NCBI GenBank assembly: GCA_018267825.1
Contig: JAFDXR010000007.1
Location: forward strand, 1-64,000
Reading direction: 5' to 3'
Source: Bacteroidota bacterium
GTDB lineage: Bacteria > Bacteroidota > Bacteroidia > B-17B0 > Aurantibacillaceae
Length of the DNA: 64,000 nt
Shown here: one piece after another, positions 61,463 to 64,000 of the stretch
Layout: each line of letters begins with the position of its first letter
How positions within the stretch are numbered: the first letter of the stretch is position 1
Made by a program: the position numbers and the translations under genes
Notes under the pieces: model-generated
Databases searched by the model: none
What the model saw: only the letters and a program-made list of their open reading frames with translations
Told to the model about the DNA's origin: nothing

Positions 61463-62070
61463 TGGGATTTTTTGACGAAAAAATGTATAAGGCCGGGGGG
61501 GAAATATAAAGAGTGATTTGTTTACGTGTGGGTGATAGTACTAACTGTGGCATAAGTATACATTTATGTTTTGCTCCTACAGAGCAATTACTAAACCGGA
61601 ATTTTGATGGTTAATCATGTCTGGCTTCTATGAGGCCGTTGGTGGGGAATACTATCCTCTTCCGGGGTTTGTATATTTGTTCTGGAGAGAATAACCCCGG
61701 CCCCGCCGGGGCCGGAGATCATATACATATCACATGAATTTTCGTGTTCAAAAATGGAATAGCCGTTCTAACCCTACACACAGCAGCCCCGGAGGGGCCT
61801 CACATTATTAATACAGGCATACAAGGTCATACCGACGGCTCCGGAGGAGTCGAACATATCCCGGATGAGTTTTTTTCTTTGCTGTAAATCCGGTGTATTC
61901 ATGTTTTGCTCCTACGGAGCAATGAGAGAAACATGGCAGATGGTAGTTAATAATATTTGGCCCGGCCGGGGCCGGAGATCATATACATATCACATGAATT
62001 TTCATGCTCAAAAATGGAATAGCCGTTCTAACCCTGCACATAGCAGCCCCGGAGGGGCCTCACATAATTA

Positions 62071-62297
62071 AGAAAGGTATGTATGTTTATATAAACGGCT
62101 CCGTAGGAGTCGAACATATTATCTCATATTCCAGGTCGCTCCAAACAGGGTTAGGTTTTAATTAATATATATTTTCCATCCACAGCAGGACAACAGTTTT
62201 TTTAGTTTATAAAACCCTGGTATGAGCGAGACGCGGGGCATTATCCGGGACCTGTATACAGGCACCTGGTATGACTTGCCTCTTATTCAAAAATGAT
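62071..62297. other. Intergenic stretch before the lipoprotein gene
   Basis: About 230 bp with no credible gene. Contains one more GGCTCCGTAGGAGTC palindrome-like site at 62097-62111 as the end of the mosaic, then unique sequence leading to the promoter at 62276-62305. Confidence 0.5.
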
Positions 62298-62305
62298 TAG
62301 ATTTG
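62276..62305 (+). promoter_or_regulatory. Promoter of the lipoprotein gene
   Basis: TTG (62276-62278), 19 bp, TAGATTTG (62298-62305): a full match to the Bacteroidota promoter pattern, 35 bp before the ATG. Confidence 0.65.
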
Positions 62306-62340
62306 TTCTGCTATTTTAACCTACTAAAAATCAAATTAAT

Positions 62341-63216
62341 ATGATCAAATTAAAACATGCTCCTGTGTATCTGTCACTGGGCTTACTGGCCGCATGTGGT
62401 GGTGGAGCTGAACACACGGCTGAAACAAGCCAGGAAACAGCAGAAGTAAAACCGGCAGCCGATTCAACGGCAGATGTTGTTGTTTACAATATCCCGTCGC
62501 CCGCTGAAACTTTTGCATTGCTGAAACTGACCAATGCGGGCTTTGATAAGGCCCTGATGAATCCTGCAGAAAAAGCGGCCAAATACAGCTCCAGTTTTTC
62601 AAAAGCCGTTAACCTGGGAGTATATTCGGCCGATATGTCGTATTGTTTCATGCATAAACAAAACCAGGATTTTAATAATTACCTCAAAGAAATTAAAACA
62701 CTGAATACGGCCCTTGGCATCGATGGCAGCTATGGTGAATCTGTAGCCAAACGCATGCAGGACAATGCCAGTAATATGGATTCTCTGATGCAGATTGCCA
62801 GCGAAGCCGGACTTTATGCTGATTCATATTTAAAAGAAAATAAACGTGTAAGTACCACAGCTGTTATTGCTTTCGGTGCCTGGATCGAAGGGATGCACCT
62901 CATGGTAAACACTGCTTCTAAAAAACCCGGTGACCTGATCCATGGACTGATTGCCGATCAGAAAGCGTCTGTGAAAAACCTCGGAAAAATGCTGGAGCAG
63001 TTTCCTGAAGATGCCGATATAAAAACACTATCCGGCGACCTGAAAGAGATCAGTGCGATGTATGAAGCATTGAAACCGGTTGAGGCTAAGGGAAAAGAAG
63101 CGAACGATAAACAATTGACCAGTGTGGGTGCTCATGTCACATACAGCTTTACCAGGGAAGAACTCAAAACCCTTACCGAAAAAGTAGAGGCACTGCGTAA
63201 TAAATTAACCAATTAA
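62341..63216 (+). CDS. Conserved lipoprotein, 291 aa
   Basis: Lipoprotein signal with lipobox GLLAAC (Cys19) and a short linker rich in Glu, Ala, Ser and Thr. The mature part is mostly helical: MNPAEKAAKYSSSFSKAVNLGVYSADMSYCFMHKQNQDFNNYLKEIKTLNTALGID and TTAVIAFGAWIEGMHLMVNTASK. I recognise it only as a Bacteroidota-style lipoprotein of unknown role. Followed after 29 bp by the 152-aa secreted protein, probably cotranscribed. Confidence 0.65.
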   Translation: MIKLKHAPVYLSLGLLAACGGGAEHTAETSQETAEVKPAADSTADVVVYNIPSPAETFALLKLTNAGFDKALMNPAEKAAKYSSSFSKAVNLGVYSADMSYCFMHKQNQDFNNYLKEIKTLNTALGIDGSYGESVAKRMQDNASNMDSLMQIASEAGLYADSYLKENKRVSTTAVIAFGAWIEGMHLMVNTASKKPGDLIHGLIADQKASVKNLGKMLEQFPEDADIKTLSGDLKEISAMYEALKPVEAKGKEANDKQLTSVGAHVTYSFTREELKTLTEKVEALRNKLTN

Positions 63217-63245
63217 CGAATTCATCACCAGAAAAAGATACGATT

Positions 63246-63704
63246 ATGAAACAAATCATGAAACATACCGTTGCCGCATTCCTTTTCATCAACCTGATGA
63301 TTCTCGGAACAAACACAGCCAACGCACAATGCAGTGGTATTGTGAAACAGGGTATTAAAAAGGTAGCGCCCTTTGCATACAATAACCAGGTGAATAACGC
63401 AAAAATACAGGCCGGTAAAACGGCTACATTCCACCTGTCTTTTTTCCGGGGTGTGAGTTATAAACTGAACATCTGCTCCGATGAGTCTGTTGGAAAGCTC
63501 AGCTACCGCATCCTCGATGAAAATGGTGCTGAAGTATATAACAGTGCTAAAGACAACAACGCCGATATTTATTCATTTTATTCAAACTCTTCCCAGGAAC
63601 TGGTAGTGGAGATCAAAGCCCTCGATCAGACCAAAAGTGGTTGTGTAGCCGTTGTCACCGGTATGCAGGTGCCAGGTACAGCAAACCCGGGACGCGATCT
63701 TTAA
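63246..63704 (+). CDS. Secreted hypothetical protein, 152 aa
   Basis: Signal peptide at about 1-27 (ends NANAQC). The mature protein looks like one beta-sandwich: GKTATFHLSFFRGVSYKLNICSDESVGKLSYRILDENGAEVYNSAKDN and QELVVEIKALDQTKSGCVAVVTGMQ. Three Cys may include a disulfide. No family recognised. Terminator at 63727-63752. Confidence 0.6.
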   Translation: MKQIMKHTVAAFLFINLMILGTNTANAQCSGIVKQGIKKVAPFAYNNQVNNAKIQAGKTATFHLSFFRGVSYKLNICSDESVGKLSYRILDENGAEVYNSAKDNNADIYSFYSNSSQELVVEIKALDQTKSGCVAVVTGMQVPGTANPGRDL

Positions 63705-63726
63705 TCGCATCTTAACCCCATTGGAA

Positions 63727-63752
63727 AGCCTCCGTAAGCGGAGGCTTTTTTT
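63727..63752 (+). terminator. Intrinsic terminator
   Basis: AGCCTCCG (63727-63734), loop TAAG, CGGAGGCT (63739-63746), then T-run. Ends the lipoprotein/152-aa transcript. Confidence 0.85.
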
Positions 63753-63785
63753 ATATACGCCATTGTGTAACTGAATGGTTTCGGA

Positions 63786-63809
63786 TATATTTGTAACCTC
63801 ACTGTTACA
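63786..63809 (+). promoter_or_regulatory. Promoter and probable operator of the ArsR gene
   Basis: Exact -7 element TATATTTG (63786-63793) directly followed by a perfect inverted repeat TGTAAC-N6-GTTACA (63792-63797, 63804-63809) that would cover the transcription start. Consistent with ArsR autoregulation. Confidence 0.6.
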
Positions 63810-63812
63810 TAT

Positions 63813-64000
63813 ATGAATACACGCAGAGATGTTTTTCAGGCCATCGCAGATCCTACACGCCGCGAGATTATTTCCCTTCTGGCATCAAAACCGCTGAACC
63901 TGAATACGGTCGCCGGAAATTTTGACATCAGCCGCCCGGCTATTTCGCGACATATCAAAATACTTACAGAGTGCGGACTCATCTCAATTCGCCAGCATGG
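63813..64000 (+). CDS. ArsR-family regulator (cut by the window end)
   Basis: ATG at 63813. The first ~62 residues read [20 protein letters not shown] then [40 protein letters not shown]: an ArsR/SmtB-type winged helix. The stretch [10 protein letters not shown] is the usual start of the DNA-binding domain. No metal-site Cys is visible so far. In this phylum such short regulators often sit before an SRPBCC/Aha1 gene, which cannot be checked here. Confidence 0.85.
   Translation, partial: MNTRRDVFQAIADPTRREIISLLASKPLNLNTVAGNFDISRPAISRHIKILTECGLISIRQH

Larger units (their letters stand above)
60726..62070. repeat. Gene-free mosaic of repeated palindromic modules
   Basis: Three segments occur twice: 60726-60845 with 61566-61685 (about 97% alike), 60881-61051 with 61804-61973, and 61699-61808 with 61959-62068. 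They contain palindromes such as TTGCTCC-TAC-GGAGCAA, GGCTCCGGAGGAGCC (61168-61182), AGCCCCGGAGGGGCT (61119-61133) and GGCCCCGCCGGGGCC (about 61037-61051). All reading frames in it follow the repeats and I call no gene. Confidence 0.85.

Noticed and set aside
61865-62071. 68-aa reading frame
   Set aside because: Also inside duplicated palindrome modules; amino-acid sequence is translated repeat.
1-64000. Insertion sequence, prophage or integron
   Set aside because: No transposase, integrase or phage gene was found; palindromes and repeats alone do not prove a mobile element.
1-64000. tRNA or rRNA genes
   Set aside because: No cloverleaf-like or rRNA-like sequence was noticed in the intergenic stretches.

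Overview
The window reads as a chromosome segment of a Bacteroidota bacterium. The evidence is threefold. Several secreted proteins end in type IX secretion (T9SS) sorting domains. Promoters repeatedly show the Bacteroidota -7 element TAnnTTTG, often with TTG 18-20 bp upstream. The gene content is typical of the phylum: M28 peptidase with PDZ, TPR plus PP2C phosphatase, LVIVD and FG-GAP cargo, and a split YbhF-type exporter. I cannot name genus or species. No rRNA, tRNA, CRISPR array, phage or transposase gene was seen.

Layout. 1-617 is a degenerate array of ~180 bp repeats. 0.7-2 kb holds an RlpA-like protein and a polyprenol-phosphate mannosyltransferase-like enzyme. 2-12.1 kb is a long minus-strand run of small, mostly orphan genes: two tandem MORN-like secreted proteins, an effector-like protein with a papain/transglutaminase-type triad, a thioredoxin-fold lipoprotein-like protein without its CxxC, an R2K-type ATP-grasp protein, an acyl-carrier-like protein and a PH-domain membrane protein. 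12.3-19.3 kb is a MarR-controlled RND efflux operon. 19.5-29.5 kb (plus strand) has a TolB-like propeller, a T9SS cargo protein, a three-gene set of flavin halogenase-like enzyme, small protein and BtrH-like acyltransferase, then lipoproteins, an M28 peptidase and a TPR protein. 29.5-36.9 kb is mainly housekeeping (SAM hydroxide adenosyltransferase, phoH, purC) plus a TPR/PP2C signalling protein and an acyltransferase. 37-44.4 kb (minus) has FG-GAP cargo, a TPR lipoprotein with a duplicated tail fragment, HdrB/HdrC-like Fe-S proteins, a HAD hydrolase, an MCE protein and a multispanning protein with two LHxxxE motifs. 44.4-52 kb has a NUDIX hydrolase and a TetR-controlled TolC-HlyD-ABC exporter. 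52-53.5 kb is an LVIVD T9SS cargo protein. 53.6-56.7 kb is a CarH/LitR-like group (B12-binding MerR, DUF2452, folE, SRPBCC, TspO). 56.7-60.6 kb has AraC, aldehyde dehydrogenase, DUF779 and a small heat-shock protein. 60.7-62.1 kb is a gene-free mosaic of repeated palindromes. The right edge has two secreted proteins and the start of an ArsR regulator.

Most notable. (1) The CarH-like regulator group shares an inverted-repeat operator, TTGTTTAA-N16-TTAAACAA, present twice in the folE/SRPBCC divergent promoter and once, slightly degenerate, in front of the regulator gene. (2) The halogenase/132-aa/BtrH trio looks like an orphan tailoring module for a small metabolite. (3) The palindrome mosaic at 60.7-62.1 kb is built from reused modules. 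(4) The orphan minus-strand block next to the effector-like protein has the look of an effector/immunity or accessory region. Functions of the orphans are not established here; all family assignments are from reading motifs, not from searches.
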